64,000 nt of DNA from Fistulifera solaris (lineage: Eukaryota > Bacillariophyta > Bacillariophyceae > Naviculales > Stauroneidaceae): NCBI GenBank assembly GCA_030295235.1, contig AP026124.1, forward strand, positions 1 through 64,000, read 5' to 3'. Shown in pieces: positions 62,778 to 64,000 of the stretch. The first letter of the stretch is position 1. Every line of letters begins with the position of its first letter. Position numbers and translations under genes: made by a program. The notes below the pieces were generated by a model. It had not been told where the DNA came from, searched no databases, and was given only the letters and a program-made list of their open reading frames with translations.

Positions 62778-63779
62778 CTACAGGGGCGGCGGTGGAGGAG
62801 GCGGAGGCGGCGGGGGCATCATAGGTGGTGGGGGAGGAAGCGATGGAGGTGGCGGCCTAAAAAAGAAGGGGACGAAAATGAGAAGACAAGAGAGACAGTT
62901 GAGTCGTCATATGACATACTTACGGAGGTGGTGGTGGCGGCGGAATGGCATTCAATGGCAACGGCGGAGGACTGTAATAGGAGAAGCATCACGTGAGAAT
63001 AACGATTATCCAGCGACAAGACAACATTCCAAGACGTACGGCGGTGGTGGAGGAGGCGGCGGGGGTAATGGAGCTACCATGTCGGCATTGACATGAGCAC
63101 TAGCGAACATATGATTGGGTCGAAAGAACGTAGTCGTAGCGCTCGTTGCAGCAGGTCGCTGTTGCGCTTCTGCCAACATTCGTTCGGCACGTGTTCCGTG
63201 TCGTTCGTTGGTCGGTTTTCCGTCCGCATCCTTCTTGAGTGCGAATTGGACCTGAATTTGACGATTTCCCAAGAATTGTCCATTCATGAGCTCAATTGCG
63301 GTGTCGGCGGCAGCAAAATTGTCGTACGATACAAAGGCAAATCCTTTGGATTGATTGGTTTGTTCATCTCGCACCATATAAGGCGGTTTGGTGAGAGTCC
63401 CAAAGGCCGAAAAGGTATCGTGCAACAATTGTTCATCAACCGTTTGAGGATCCAAGTTTCCGATGAACAAATTAGCGCCAATATCCGGCAGAGACTGATC
63501 CTGCAAAGAACTTTTCGACACTCGCAGCGGACGTCCCATAAGTTTGATCATATTGAGTATCGTAATAGCATAATCGGCTTCAACAACATCTAGAAATTCG
63601 ATGAATCCGTAGCCATTGTGTGTCCCTGTGAGCTTATCCTTGGGCATATAAACTGATTGAACGCGACCAACTTGCACAAACAACTCCGTAAGCAGTTCTT
63701 CCGTACAGGTTGGGTCTAAGTTTCCAACGTAAACGGTCGCATCTTGATTGCGATGCTCGACATGAGCGAGTGATGCCAT
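62778..63779 (-). CDS. S3FB4: Splicing factor 3b subunit 4 (SF3B4/SAP49)
   Basis: U2 snRNP protein that binds pre-mRNA near the branch point. Symbol in the usual form is SF3B4. Two RNA-recognition motifs: ATVYVGNLDPTCTEELLTEL with YGFIEFLDVVEADYA, then ANLFIGNLDPQTVDEQLL with KGFAFVSYDNFAAADTA; both have RNP1/RNP2. The basic linker (FALKKDADGKPTNERHG-TRAERMLA) is typical. A Pro-rich tail is built from the end of exon 63040-63779 plus exons 62924-62971 (48 bases) and 62778-62856, introns GTACGT...TTACAG and GTAAGT...TTTTAG, in phase. Total 288 residues. Without splicing the tail would become a short non-Pro sequence. Confidence 0.9.
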
Positions 63780-64000
63780 CGGAATTTCTGCGTGTGAGCG
63801 TTTGTTTGTCTGGTTTAGCCTTGATTAATGTAATAAATCACTCCACAAATAAATGATTAGCAAGAATGCAAATTCATGTATAAGGTGAAAAGAAATGAAG
63901 CATTGAACTAGCGAAGTTGGTTGTGTAACTGTACTGGTAATGAAGTCAAACAAAGCTCCTCAAAAATGGTTGCGTTGATCGTTGATCATCATCTCACACA

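Noticed and set aside
62644-63096. Gly-rich frame opposite the SF3B4 3' end
   Set aside because: Antisense of the Pro-rich exons and introns of SF3B4.
62778-63779. The gene symbol typed in the SF3B4 entry
   Set aside because: The symbol field there has transposed letters; the intended symbol is SF3B4, as stated in the call and evidence.

Overview
The window is the left end of a chromosome from a photosynthetic stramenopile, most probably a diatom. The basis is a (CCCTAA)n telomere at base 1, a class II aldolase whose N-terminus carries a signal peptide followed by the AFAP motif of secondary-plastid presequences, a second protein with a signal peptide/transit peptide/twin-arginine lumen leader (MsrA-like), short GT-AG introns (about 60-110 nt), and several families I recognise from memory as expanded in diatoms. 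No database search was possible, so family names rest on motif recognition.

Layout. 1-622 is telomere and 623-2154 a short pyrimidine-rich subtelomere. From 2155 on there are about 30 genes on both strands, separated by 0.1-1.1 kb. 2-16 kb: plastid aldolase, a secreted Cys-rich protein, an HMG-box protein, a twin-CX9C protein, a small diatom-family protein, a RECQ1-like helicase, a protein kinase, and a tandemly duplicated retroelement remnant. 16-31 kb: Der/EngA GTPase, a second member of the small diatom family, a convergent pair of paralogous secreted Cys-rich genes, a PPR protein, a membrane protein, an M6 metalloprotease and a secreted PLA2-like protein. 30-43 kb: two tandem paralogs of a Cys-containing family with a LURP-one-like gene between them, a J-domain protein, Rab geranylgeranyl transferase alpha, and a 987-residue protein of unknown function. 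43-64 kb: MsrA-like enzyme, prefoldin 4, TauE/SafE permease, a Stc1-like/C2H2 protein and its decayed copy, AP-4 epsilon, a pepsin-like protease, TRM1, a nucleotide-sugar transferase, a glutaredoxin-like protein without its nucleophilic Cys, and SF3B4.

The genes form no single operon-like system. They are housekeeping genes (vesicle coat, Rab prenylation, tRNA modification, splicing, chaperones) mixed with secreted and lineage-specific families.

Two properties run through the window. First, about 20 single-base insertions or deletions, mostly in short homopolymers, break otherwise intact frames, and most lie between 38 and 59 kb. I read these as consensus errors of long-read assembly, and give gene models with the indels noted and not repaired. 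Second, GTACC-rich palindromic clusters recur between genes, often within a few hundred bases upstream of start codons.
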